NCBI GenBank assembly: GCA_003353825.1
Contig: PIVW01000130.1
Coordinates: 1-12,796, forward strand
Length of the DNA stretch: 12,796 bases
Source of the DNA: Chloroflexota bacterium
Lineage (GTDB): Bacteria; Chloroflexota; Anaerolineae; J102
Direction: 5' to 3'
Shown piece by piece: positions 1 to 7,821 of the stretch. Positions within the stretch are counted from its first letter, which is position 1; the number at the start of each line of letters is the position of its first letter. The position numbers and the translations under genes are program-made. The notes beneath the pieces were generated by a model that did no database searches, was not told the DNA's origin, and saw only the letters and a program-made list of their open reading frames with translations.

Positions 1-2179
1 CCACATCTTTAGCACTCGAATGTGTTTCCAATCCCATATTTTCATTAGGTGATGGGGGTGGCGCAATCGCGGGCAAACCAAATCGAAATGTCGATCCAGC
101 TCCCTCAAACGATTCAACACCAACCCAACCACCATGGCGCTCAACGATCTTCTTGGCAATGGCAAGTCCAAGCCCGGCGCCGCCGTGCACACTCGAGAGC
201 GAACTATCTACCTTGTAGAATCTATCCCAAATTCGTTCGTAATCTTCCGCCTTGATACCTTCACCCTCATCTCTTACAGATGTAATGACTTCACCATTTT
301 CCTGGATGACTTCAATATGCACTTCTCCCTCTTCAGGGCTGAATTTCATCGCATTCCCCAGAAGATTATCAACAACCTGGCGAAGCTGTTCGCGTGTACC
401 CAATACAAAGGTGGGCTCAGATGGAACAGAAACCGTCACATCTACGGATGGGTTGATGGCCGTCACTATCGTGTTTACAATACCTGACACCAGATCGGCC
501 ATCTCGACATGCACCATCTGTTGTTTGTCGGTATCGATTAGCGAAAATGTCAGAATATCATTGACCAAAGCTTGTAGCCTTTCGCTTTGTTTTAATATGA
601 TTGCGGCGATTTCTTGTGGCGAAAGCGCAACACTGCTTGCGAAGTCCTCTGCCAGAAGATCTGCATAGCCGTGAATCACAGCCAGTGGTGTACGCAATTC
701 ATGCGACATATTCTGAATAAGTTCATCTCTCATCTGATCCAGACGCCGTAGATCAGCGTTTGCTTTGGAAAGTGCGTCGGCACGTGTTTGTTCTTGGGCA
801 TAGAGCCGGCTATTATCCAAAGCAATAGCTATCTGATTAGCGACAGTAGGAAGTGTTTGCTGTAACTCTAAACGCGTGTAAGCAACGTTGTTGGCTCTAG
901 ATCCCATAGTGATAATACCGATTATCTCGTCATCTGTAAAAATCGGTACCAGTACATCCACTTTCAAAAGGTGAAGAGCCTCCCATTCATCGATCCATAA
1001 CGCTTGCATACGAGGTAAATCACGCAATCTATCTACATACATTGCGTAATGGTACCTATCTTGCTCTGCCAACAAGGGGCTATTTATCTGAAAGGTCACA
1101 CTTCGTGCCCTGCGGGGAAGGCCTAGAATTGCAATCGCCCTATAGGTATCTGAGCCTGGAGATTTTAAGAAAATACTGGCAGAAGAATATCCAATCACTT
1201 TCTGCATCTCCTGCAGTAGTTCAATACCTAGCTCCTGAGGAAGTCGCAGACGGTTGCTGGCCTTACTGACACCATAGAGCAACGCTCGAACATCATACGA
1301 TTCTGGAACGACGATGCGATCGATGACTGCCAAAACTCGTAGTCGCAACGGCCGATAACTATGTAACAGAATGGCAACTGATGATGCAGCCAGTACGCCA
1401 ACAATCTGAAGAGTGCCCTCCTCCAAATGCCCCAAGAAGTAGATCAACCCCGAAAGAACGACGATAAAAAGGCTTAATAAGACTAGCAGGGCAACAAGCT
1501 GTCGAGCATAGCGCTGGACCTCTAACAACTGTGTTCTGGAAATACTAAGAGCTATCAATGCAGCAGCGAGTGCTGCCAGAAGCTGATCCACAGGATATGT
1601 GGCTAGCGGCGTTACATTTAGTGTGTTGCCAAATGTTAGCAGGACGAGCACAACCAATAAATAAAGAACACGACGCCGAAATTCCTTATCCTTCGAACGA
1701 CGTCTTTCGCGCAACAGGAAAAAAGCAGCGCTGTACATGAAGAATGACCAGAACCCGGCCGCGATAAAAACGCCAGGACCAAAATCCAGCCAGATCAGGC
1801 CTTCTGATACCGTAATATCTGTTACAACAAAGCCGAAAACCGTTAAAATTGCTATGATGAGAAACAAAATCGCACCAAAACCGATCCAAGCCCGTTGTTT
1901 TTTCAACGAGAGAAAGTGGGTTACAAAACCAAATACGGCAAGGGGTATGGCTAGATTTGTCAATGTGAGCAACTGTGTCACCCAATGGATATCGACAAAA
2001 TCAGGGGCGGCGTGAAGTATCATGGAAGACATGCTCCACAAGGCTGCGCTGATTAGTATGATATTAAACCAACTATCGACCGAACCCGTTCTCACCCGCC
2101 GGCGCGACAAAAAAAGTGTGGCATAAAGCAGCATAGATATTGCAGGAATGACAATCCATATCAATTGGGTGGCACTCAC
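1..2179 (-). CDS. Membrane sensor histidine kinase (multi-TM, GAF, HisKA, HATPase), 3' end outside window
   Basis: Minus-strand frame open from a GTG start to the left edge, at least 726 residues; no stop is in the window. Residues 5-275 hold about nine hydrophobic segments; the first seven resemble the 7TM N-terminal region of some histidine kinases. Residues ~300-455 look like a GAF domain ending in a helical linker (NSRLYAQEQ). The HisKA H-box NMSHELRTPL places the phospho-accepting His at ~493. The HATPase_c domain shows the N-box (DNLLGNAMKFSP, ~604), G1 DEGEG (~637), an F-box (WDRFYKVD) and G2 GAGLGLAIAKK (~666). A Pro/Ser-rich tail follows and runs off the edge, so a receiver domain beyond cannot be excluded. 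An in-frame TGA at 2191-2189 forces the start to GTG 2182 or GTG 2179. The latter sits 7 nt after a GAGG Shine-Dalgarno sequence. The start is about 20 bp from the GH3 stop, so the two are probably co-transcribed. The signal sensed is unknown. Confidence 0.93.
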   Translation of the reverse strand, partial: MSATQLIWIVIPAISMLLYATLFLSRRRVRTGSVDSWFNIILISAALWSMSSMILHAAPDFVDIHWVTQLLTLTNLAIPLAVFGFVTHFLSLKKQRAWIGFGAILFLIIAILTVFGFVVTDITVSEGLIWLDFGPGVFIAAGFWSFFMYSAAFFLLRERRRSKDKEFRRRVLYLLVVLVLLTFGNTLNVTPLATYPVDQLLAALAAALIALSISRTQLLEVQRYARQLVALLVLLSLFIVVLSGLIYFLGHLEEGTLQIVGVLAASSVAILLHSYRPLRLRVLAVIDRIVVPESYDVRALLYGVSKASNRLRLPQELGIELLQEMQKVIGYSSASIFLKSPGSDTYRAIAILGLPRRARSVTFQINSPLLAEQDRYHYAMYVDRLRDLPRMQALWIDEWEALHLLKVDVLVPIFTDDEIIGIITMGSRANNVAYTRLELQQTLPTVANQIAIALDNSRLYAQEQTRADALSKANADLRRLDQMRDELIQNMSHELRTPLAVIHGYADLLAEDFASSVALSPQEIAAIILKQSERLQALVNDILTFSLIDTDKQQMVHVEMADLVSGIVNTIVTAINPSVDVTVSVPSEPTFVLGTREQLRQVVDNLLGNAMKFSPEEGEVHIEVIQENGEVITSVRDEGEGIKAEDYERIWDRFYKVDSSLSSVHGGAGLGLAIAKKIVERHGGWVGVESFEGAGSTFRFGLPAIAPPPSPNENMGLETHSSAKDV

Positions 2180-2198
2180 CACATCACCTCATCTAGGT

Positions 2199-3827
2199 TT
2201 ACTCGCCAGAGGCCTTCATTTGCAGCAGCAGCGCCATGGCCGTGGCGCCAGGCTGTATCCTTGCAGGCTTAAGATGCCCTAAATCGGCGCCTTGTGCAAC
2301 CTGCCATTTCACGTAATGATCGAAACTACCCGTCTGTAGACAAGTGACGTCCAAGGGTACGAAACCAAGCATGGTTTCTATATCAGCGTACTCTCTATTC
2401 ACCTGTTTGAGTGCTTGATGCAGCCGTTCTCGGATTCTATGTTCAGGAATTACGATATTTTGTTCCAGTTCGATGTACAAGTGAAGATGTGGTTTAGACT
2501 CGACGATCTCTTTGCACATCACCCAATCTTTATACTTGATATCAGCGCGCATAAGCCCTAGTAAGATCTGTTTTTCATCGATCAGGCCGGCAAAACTGGA
2601 CAGGTCGATAAAATCACCAGAGCGGCCGGCAAACTGGAACTGCGGGATTTCGATACCTAGTTCTTCACTACGCAACGCGGTGATTTGTATCACGTCATGC
2701 AATCTGTACCGTAAAAAAGCGCCCCCGTAGAAATTGCTAACCACGACATCATAACGTTTCCCCATTTCGACCTCATCAAGAAGAACTGTTTCTGTTGGTG
2801 ATATGCCTTGCAAGCGCTCGGCTGCCCAGGCTTCTTCGGGGATGAATTCGAAAAACGCAGCAGCGGGGATAAAAGTCATATCGATACCTGACCAAGCCTG
2901 TGAGGCCATGATACCTGCCTCGGTGCCCACATAAGACTCGTGCGGATAGAGACCCCACTGCTCTTTGATTTTATCTCGATACAGGAATGTGTCTGTGCCA
3001 CCGCACTGTAGTCCCTTTAGCTGCCAAATATCGCGTGGAAGCACATAGCTCCGTCCCTCACGGCGAGCGCGAATGCGGGCACGGATATACCGCCAGACAG
3101 CGCGTGGATGTGGGATCTCTCGCTGCTCTTGGTCTCGTTGCAATTCGCCATTTTGAAAGGCGTCCCCCATCTTGACGAGCACAACTGTCATGGCGCCTAA
3201 AAGATCCATGCCTTCGACCATCGCACCCTTGAATCCCTTCGTAATCCTTTCATGGAAAGTCAATTCACTGGCTACATCCAGAGGTGGTATATATTGAAAG
3301 TTAAACATCTCACTCGCCGCTTCCAGCATTAGAGCACTGGTATAGGGGCGAGGGGCCACGTTCGTCACAGAAATGTCATTAGGCCGGATTCTCACATCAC
3401 CGCGGTGCCGGGCGGCCGATAGAATGCCTGCGCCCAATCCGCTGATACCCAGGTTCGTATATGCTTCACGCGTATAAGGCGCCCATTTAGGTTGACCTCC
3501 TCGCCCAGTTGTACGCGTCCAGTCTACGATAGGTCGAGCCAAGATATCGTCTGGACGATCCTTCAGGTGGGGGTAGTAGTCATCGTAGCGTGTCAGGGGA
3601 ATTATCTCACGGAAATTAGTGGCATCCAAATCCTCGATTATTTCAGGAAACATCAATTGCCAAAGACGACTTTGTTTTGCAACGGCCACCTGCTCTTCCA
3701 TCAACCGATTCTGGATTGCCAAAAACTCTGAAAGCGTTAAGTCTAAAAACCCACAGTGCCGTTGCCAAGCACGTTCGTACTGCCTATTGTAAACGAGGTC
3801 GCTGGTTTTACGAAGATACTGATCCAT
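2199..3827 (-). CDS. GH3 auxin-responsive promoter family protein (acyl-adenylate-forming amido synthetase)
   Basis: 542 residues, usual for the family. GH3 proteins belong to the ANL adenylating superfamily; plant members adenylate jasmonate, auxin or benzoates and join them to amino acids, while bacterial substrates are largely unknown. Visible motifs: the P-loop-like TRTTGRGGQPKW (104-115), YVGTEAG (299-305), the GH3-typical FFEFIP (325-330), YRLHDV (374-379, where plant enzymes have YRxGD), GRSGDF (401-406), and a C-terminal HLKPAR (518-523) whose Lys fits the catalytic lysine of the mobile C-terminal domain. No signal peptide or TM segment, so probably cytosolic. The ATG has an AGGTG Shine-Dalgarno sequence 5 nt upstream that overlaps the restored stop of the preceding gene. 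It is the middle gene of a three-gene operon with a methyltransferase-like membrane protein and a histidine kinase. Family assignment is firm; substrate and product are not inferable. Confidence 0.93.
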   Translation of the reverse strand: MDQYLRKTSDLVYNRQYERAWQRHCGFLDLTLSEFLAIQNRLMEEQVAVAKQSRLWQLMFPEIIEDLDATNFREIIPLTRYDDYYPHLKDRPDDILARPIVDWTRTTGRGGQPKWAPYTREAYTNLGISGLGAGILSAARHRGDVRIRPNDISVTNVAPRPYTSALMLEAASEMFNFQYIPPLDVASELTFHERITKGFKGAMVEGMDLLGAMTVVLVKMGDAFQNGELQRDQEQREIPHPRAVWRYIRARIRARREGRSYVLPRDIWQLKGLQCGGTDTFLYRDKIKEQWGLYPHESYVGTEAGIMASQAWSGIDMTFIPAAAFFEFIPEEAWAAERLQGISPTETVLLDEVEMGKRYDVVVSNFYGGAFLRYRLHDVIQITALRSEELGIEIPQFQFAGRSGDFIDLSSFAGLIDEKQILLGLMRADIKYKDWVMCKEIVESKPHLHLYIELEQNIVIPEHRIRERLHQALKQVNREYADIETMLGFVPLDVTCLQTGSFDHYVKWQVAQGADLGHLKPARIQPGATAMALLLQMKASGE

Positions 3828-3835
3828 GAAAGCAC

Positions 3836-4430
3836 CTATGTCTTAGTAGATAGGGTCCTTCTAATGCTCCTACCCAAGGGTGTCAGAAAGGGGGTCGAGT
3901 GCTGGTAAGCGCTATAGCCAACGAAATATCGGGGGGAACATAATAGTGTCTTGCAAGATGATGAGCAACAAATCGAGAAGTATCCAGACGAACGCTAGCG
4001 CCAGAATATTCAGGTGATTGAACACAAAAACAGAACCTGTCACGAGCAGGACAAGCCACCAAAATCCAGGGTGCCGGCACAAAGCGTAGGTGCCTGTTGT
4101 TACAGTATAGCGCATACCAGCAGATGAGGATATCGGCTCAACTTCTCTGGCCAGTTTCATGGGGATCTCGATAAAGACTGAGTAAATCAACATCAGGAGC
4201 CCCACAAACATCATTAGCCAACCGGGAACGGTCAGCCAGCCAGGCAAATCGAGGTATAACCCGGGACGCAGTCCCAGCCAAAATGAGAGGGCCAGACAGA
4301 GAACCCCTACTGCCATGGAAATCGCACGCGCCACACTGGAGCCATCGATCCGTGGCAAATCGACGACAAGCAGGGCGGAAAAACCTGCGGTACTCAACAT
4401 CGTCAGTGAGACTATGACTTGATATATCAT
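3836..4430 (-). CDS. ICMT/PEMT-like membrane methyltransferase-family protein, interrupted by a one-base frameshift
   Basis: The uninterrupted frame gives 172 residues (4430-3912) with about five hydrophobic segments (2-23, 37-54, 68-87, 121-136, 141-160). TGTYALCRHPG at 112-122 is the signature seen in isoprenylcysteine carboxyl methyltransferase and phospholipid methyltransferase-like proteins, where this region lies by the SAM-binding site. The frame ends abruptly after LQDTIMFPPIFRWL. Removing one base from the C run (G run 3931-3936 on the plus strand) instead gives MFPRYFVGYSAYQHSTPFLT, the family-like tail with an F-x-x-Y-x-x-Y-x-x-x-TPF pattern, then SIRRTLSTKT and a stop at 3838-3836. 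The restored protein is 197 residues and ends 8 bp before GH3. The methylated substrate is unknown; bacterial members are rarely characterised. No clear Shine-Dalgarno sequence precedes the ATG. The indel may be a sequencing or assembly error or a real mutation. Confidence 0.8.
3931..3936. other. Homopolymer GGGGGG at the frameshift site
   Basis: Six consecutive G (six C on the coding strand) lie where the methyltransferase-like gene loses its frame. Five would restore an uninterrupted 197-codon gene. Homopolymer runs are common sites of sequencing error and of slippage mutation; the sequence alone does not separate these. Confidence 0.75.
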
Positions 4431-4620
4431 TGGTTGAGGCTATCACAACAGGAGTACGGTTTCATTATTGTGCCCGATCCTGTGGCCTTGGTCAAACCAA
4501 CGCCTAACATGCAACCCCCGTCTATGCTTGTCACCAGTTCCCGTTCCCTTGAACCCGCTGGATCGGTCATATTTACCAAAAACGAAGAGCCCAACCACGT
4601 CGAACATGGTTAGGCTATCA
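4431..4620. repeat. Pair of short imperfect direct repeats (4431-4445 and 4607-4620)
   Basis: TGGTTGAGGCTATCA at 4431-4445 recurs as TGGTTAGGCTATCA at 4607-4620, one deletion apart. On the minus strand both copies lie immediately upstream of an ATG (4430 and 4607). The distal ATG opens a frame of only about 53 codons ending near 4446, which shows no family features. Otherwise the 4431-4710 spacer holds only the candidate operon promoter. The pair may be chance, an old duplication of a leader, or a binding site. Confidence 0.35.
4467..4495 (-). promoter_or_regulatory. Candidate sigma70-type promoter of the methyltransferase-GH3-kinase operon
   Basis: On the minus strand TTGACC (4495-4490, 5/6 to the -35 consensus) is followed after 17 nt by CACAAT (4472-4467, 4/6 to the -10 consensus). 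Transcription would start near 4460, about 30 nt before the ATG at 4430. It is the best box pair in the spacer; no experimental support. Confidence 0.4.
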
Positions 4621-4710
4621 TAAAAATATCTGCCGTTAATCTGGCTATCTTTGACAACCGCTTGACAGCACTTACATCGATAAGAGAACGGTTATTGAAG
4701 TATGTGGTTA

Positions 4711-5295
4711 CTACTCATCTTTGGGCTGTTTATACTGGCAGGTGACGTTGAAATGGCCGCCTGGGTTTAGGACGAACTGATAGCGTACGTCATCTGTGAA
4801 TAATTTATCGGAGTCTTCAATATAGCTCGAGGCAAGCCAATCAAAATTAGGATCAGGATTAGGATCAGGATTAGGATAATTTGAGGATAGATAATGGGTG
4901 TAAGTCATTACGGCGTCTGCAATCTCTAAAGTATCGTAACCCAAAATGATTGAACATGAGTTGAAACCATTATGTTGATTCTCGCTACCATTATTGTCTA
5001 CATCTGGCGGACCGTCAAAGTAATCATCCAGGTTATCTTTACTAAAAGCCGACTGACAAGAGACACTAATATTACCAGAATTACTGATCTTTGCAATGCC
5101 AGGAAGAGGAATCTGACCATACTGATCGAAAATAATCGGTCGGTTTAGATCGTCAAAGTTATACTTATTTTGCAACTCACCTATTAGTACTACACACCAT
5201 GCGTTGACCAATTCGTCTTTACTCCCAGCCGAAACACTAGCTGCCATCAACGACAAAAGCAAAACTACCATCAAGAGAACAATGATCTTCCTCAT
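4711..5295 (-). CDS. Hypothetical secreted protein with Asn-Pro-Asp-Pro repeat
   Basis: 194 residues of no family I recognise. A clear signal peptide covers residues 1-23: charged MRKI, a Leu/Val-rich core, and a VSA cleavage site before Gly24. The mature part is acidic, rich in Asn, Asp, Ser and Tyr, and holds four cysteines (34, 80, 114, 186), enough for two disulfides after export. Residues 141-150 form a PNPDPNPDPN linker encoded by a 12-bp tandem repeat, separating an N-terminal part from a short C-terminal segment that carries the last cysteine. No LPxTG, lipobox or second TM segment, so it should be released or periplasmic. A GGGAG Shine-Dalgarno sequence 8 nt upstream supports the start. 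It stands alone between two gene-poor spacers. Its DNA is visibly more AT-rich than ftsH or aroKB, which may indicate recent acquisition or weak constraint. Confidence 0.72.
   Translation of the reverse strand: MRKIIVLLMVVLLLSLMAASVSAGSKDELVNAWCVVLIGELQNKYNFDDLNRPIIFDQYGQIPLPGIAKISNSGNISVSCQSAFSKDNLDDYFDGPPDVDNNGSENQHNGFNSCSIILGYDTLEIADAVMTYTHYLSSNYPNPDPNPDPNFDWLASSYIEDSDKLFTDDVRYQFVLNPGGHFNVTCQYKQPKDE
4846..4877. repeat. 12-bp tandem repeat inside the secreted protein gene
   Basis: The unit ATTAGGATCAGG occurs at 4846-4857 and 4858-4869, followed by a partial copy to 4877. On the coding strand it encodes the repeated Asn-Pro-Asp-Pro linker. Twelve bp keeps the frame, so copy-number change would alter linker length without breaking the gene. 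Confidence 0.8.
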
Positions 5296-5807
5296 GTTTC
5301 GAACTCCCTATATTGAGCAAATCAGGATTGGAGGATATGTCTGAACGCTGCAGCGATGCGATACTCAGTAGATTAGGCACTACCAGACAAAGTATATGAC
5401 GAAGAAACCAGACGCAGGTAACGGCTAAGAGACCATATCGGCTAGGACCCGACACGCTGGATGAAAAAGATATAGTAATGGCGCGCCCCAAGCGCAAGCT
5501 TCGTTCGCCCATCCAACGACATTCATTGACGCATTACAGCCTCCACAGGAATCATCGCTACGGCAGCCGCTACGCCCCTATGACATAATGCCGTAACGTG
5601 AGCGCGGCCTATTGTAAGAATAGACGTGTGATTCGCGACCAGGATCGAGCGTTGAAGCTGTCACGCCATGGCTCTCAGCAGCAATGCAGCTTTTATCCAT
5701 TTTCTTATGTAAGTCTTATCAAATACTTCAAAATGTATGTTACAATAGAATTAGGCTGTCTGTATCGGCCCGCCACTATCTCAACAAAGAGTACTTGATC
5801 AAAACCT
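5296..5807. other. Gene-poor spacer between divergent secreted-protein gene and ftsH
   Basis: About 510 bp. Short open frames on either strand lack family features and acceptable ribosome binding sites. I see the Shine-Dalgarno sequence of the secreted protein gene at its left end and a candidate ftsH promoter at its right end. No tRNA, strong hairpin or repeat was recognised in the remainder. Confidence 0.6.
5738..5746 (+). promoter_or_regulatory. Candidate extended -10 promoter of ftsH
   Basis: TGTTACAAT matches an extended -10 element (TG-n-TATAAT with one mismatch). The only -35 candidate is weak: TTATCA at 5716-5721 with 19-bp spacing. Transcription would start near 5753, leaving a leader of about 55 nt before the ftsH ATG. 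The surrounding 60 bp are AT-rich relative to the flanks. Confidence 0.45.
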
Positions 5808-7649
5808 ATGGGCTCACCATCGTTACGTAACGGATTAATCTATCTCATTTTGCTGGCAGCGCTGGGCGCGTTTTTACTGACGTCTATCACCCGCAACAAT
5901 GACTCTTCGAATGAACTGGATGTCTACAACATCAACCAACTGGCAGCCATGATCAACAATGACGGGGTGCAGGCGCTTAAAGTCCAGGGGGAAAATATCG
6001 AAATCACTTTTGTCAACGACACCCGCATAGGGCGCAGCCGCCTGGAATCAGGCATCAGCCTCACGGAGACGCTAGAACTACTGGAAGTCGATCAGGAGAA
6101 GTTAGACAATGTCAAAATCACCTTTGAGCCACCCAGTCGCTGGGCGAATTGGTCATTGACTCTCGGCTGGCTCCTGCCCTTGCTGCTCATTGGCGGCTTT
6201 TTCTTCTTCATCATGCGCCAGGCATCGGGCGCCGGCAACCAGGCTTTCTCTTTTGGCAAAAGCAAAGCACGTATACTCACCGGAGATAAACCGACTGTCA
6301 CTTTTGAAGATGTCGCCGGGGCAGAAGAATCGAAGGAAGAGTTAGCAGAGGTAGTGGAATTCCTGCGAGAACCACAGAAATTCGCCTCACTGGGCGCACG
6401 CATACCCAAAGGCGTACTCATGGTTGGACATCCCGGCACCGGCAAAACCCTCATGGCCAAGGCTGTGGCAGGTGAGGCAGGTGTGCCATTCTTCTCGATC
6501 TCCGGCTCCGAATTCGTGGAGATGTTTGTGGGCGTAGGCGCCAGCCGTGTGCGAGACCTTTTCGAACAGGCCAAGCGCAACAGTCCTTGTATCGTCTTCA
6601 TCGATGAAATCGACGCCGTAGGCCGCCATCGCGGCGCTGGCCTGGGCGGCAGCCACGATGAACGAGAACAAACACTCAACCAGATCCTTGTAGAAATGGA
6701 TGGGTTTGATACCGACACTGGTGTGATTATCGTCGCCGCTACCAACCGCCCCGATATCCTGGACCCGGCTTTGTTACGGCCCGGCCGTTTCGACCGCCAG
6801 GTTGTTATGGATAGGCCAGATATCAAAGGCCGTGAAGCGATCTTCGGCGTACATGCTCGTGGTAAACCTTTGGATGACGATGTCAACCTGGAAGTGCTCG
6901 CCCGCTTGACCCCAGGTTTCGTCGGCGCCGATATCGAAAACCTGATCAATGAGGCTGCGATCCTGGCAGCGCGGCGCAATAAGCGCTCCATCGGCATGGA
7001 TGAACTGCAAGAGGCCATCGAACGAGTGCGGCTCGGCCCCGAACGACGTAGCCGCTTGATGACACCCGACGAAAAAGAGGTTATTTCTTATCATGAAGCG
7101 GGACATGCCGTTGTCAGCTATTTCATGGAACACACAGATCCCGTGCAAAAAGTGACCATCGTCCCTCGCGGTATGGCTGGCGGTTATGTCATGCCCCTCC
7201 CGGATGAGGACGCCATTGACAGTCGCAGCCGCTATCGTGATATGCTGGCCTTCTTCCTTGGCGGCCGCTCGGCCGAAGAAGTTGTCTTTGGGCAAATCAC
7301 CACCGGGGCCACCAATGATCTAGAGCAAGTGACACGCCTGGCTCGAGCCATGGTCACCAGCCTGGGCATGAGCGAAAAGCTCGGACCCCTGACTTTTGGC
7401 CGGCGTGATGAACTCGTCTTCCTGGGAAGAGAGATCAGCGAACAGCGCAACTACAGTGAAGAGGTAGCCCGCCAGATCGATCACGAAGTACGGCGGCTGA
7501 TCACTGAAGCGCATCAGCGTGCTCGCCAGACCATCATCGAGCATCGCGATATCGTGGATAGGCTGGCGCAACGTCTGCTGGAAATCGAGACCATTGACAG
7601 CGTTGAATTCGTTGAGATCATGGGAGTTCCTAACCCCTCAGCAGCCTGA
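5808..7649 (+). CDS. ftsH: ATP-dependent zinc metalloprotease FtsH
   Basis: 613 residues, a usual length. FtsH is a hexameric inner-membrane AAA+ protease that extracts and degrades misfolded membrane proteins and some regulators. Two TM segments (~11-27 and ~119-136) flank an extracytoplasmic domain. The AAA+ module has Walker A GHPGTGKT (207-214), pore loop FVGVG (240-244), Walker B IVFIDEID (262-269), and a second region of homology with the arginine finger at [20 protein letters not shown] (310-329). The M41 protease has HEAGH (429-433) and the third zinc ligand in NDLEQ (Asp504). Walker A has His at position 2, where FtsH normally has Pro. No clear Shine-Dalgarno sequence precedes the ATG, but an in-frame TGA lies just upstream and the N-terminus fits the family. 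It has its own candidate promoter and a hairpin terminator, so it is probably monocistronic. Confidence 0.98.
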   Translation: MGSPSLRNGLIYLILLAALGAFLLTSITRNNDSSNELDVYNINQLAAMINNDGVQALKVQGENIEITFVNDTRIGRSRLESGISLTETLELLEVDQEKLDNVKITFEPPSRWANWSLTLGWLLPLLLIGGFFFFIMRQASGAGNQAFSFGKSKARILTGDKPTVTFEDVAGAEESKEELAEVVEFLREPQKFASLGARIPKGVLMVGHPGTGKTLMAKAVAGEAGVPFFSISGSEFVEMFVGVGASRVRDLFEQAKRNSPCIVFIDEIDAVGRHRGAGLGGSHDEREQTLNQILVEMDGFDTDTGVIIVAATNRPDILDPALLRPGRFDRQVVMDRPDIKGREAIFGVHARGKPLDDDVNLEVLARLTPGFVGADIENLINEAAILAARRNKRSIGMDELQEAIERVRLGPERRSRLMTPDEKEVISYHEAGHAVVSYFMEHTDPVQKVTIVPRGMAGGYVMPLPDEDAIDSRSRYRDMLAFFLGGRSAEEVVFGQITTGATNDLEQVTRLARAMVTSLGMSEKLGPLTFGRRDELVFLGREISEQRNYSEEVARQIDHEVRRLITEAHQRARQTIIEHRDIVDRLAQRLLEIETIDSVEFVEIMGVPNPSAA

Positions 7650-7677
7650 CACCCTTTTCTATTTTCGCCAACACGTT

Positions 7678-7716
7678 ACCGGGTCACTGGCCAATCCAGT
7701 CGACCCGGTTTGTTTG
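7678..7716 (+). terminator. Hairpin terminator downstream of ftsH
   Basis: ACCGGGTC (7678-7685) and ACTGG (7686-7690) pair with CCAGT (7696-7700) and GACCCGGT (7702-7709), with one bulged C and a five-base loop. This 13-bp stem is followed by TTGTTTG. It starts 28 bp after the ftsH stop. The U tract is interrupted, so termination may be partial. Confidence 0.7.
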
Positions 7717-7821
7717 CCGGCATTACGATCGCGTAGTTATCTCGCTACCACCTACTTGCTTCTACTATCCGATACACCAACTCGTGACAAAATCACGCAG
7801 AAACATGATGGAAGTACTACG

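Noticed and set aside
49..668. Plus-strand frames in the first 670 bases
   Set aside because: They are opposite the histidine kinase ATPase region, whose minus-strand frame shows all expected boxes.
3883..3960. Programmed ribosomal frameshifting at the C run
   Set aside because: No downstream stem-loop or upstream Shine-Dalgarno-like stimulator was seen; an indel or sequencing error is simpler.
5337..5399. Plus-strand 20-codon frame after GGAGG in the spacer
   Set aside because: The GGAGG lies only 2 nt from the ATG, too close for initiation, and the peptide has no distinguishing feature.
5237..5512. 91-codon minus-strand frame overlapping the start of the secreted protein gene
   Set aside because: The overlapping frame has a textbook signal peptide and Shine-Dalgarno sequence; this one has neither.
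5654..5692. AAGCTG/CAGCTT inverted repeat before ftsH
   Set aside because: Six-bp stem with a loop of about 27 bases; unlikely to form a stable structure.
5598..5798. 66-codon plus-strand frame before ftsH
   Set aside because: No ribosome binding site, mixed composition, and it overlaps the candidate ftsH promoter.
6092..7018. Long antisense open frame (308 codons) opposite ftsH
   Set aside because: It is the mirror frame of a clearly conserved gene, is rich in Ser/Arg/Pro as such shadows are, and has no recognisable motif.
7519..7821. Upstream extension of the two-TM protein frame
   Set aside because: It overlaps the ftsH coding end, passes through the terminator hairpin, and a good ribosome binding site marks the ATG at 7822.
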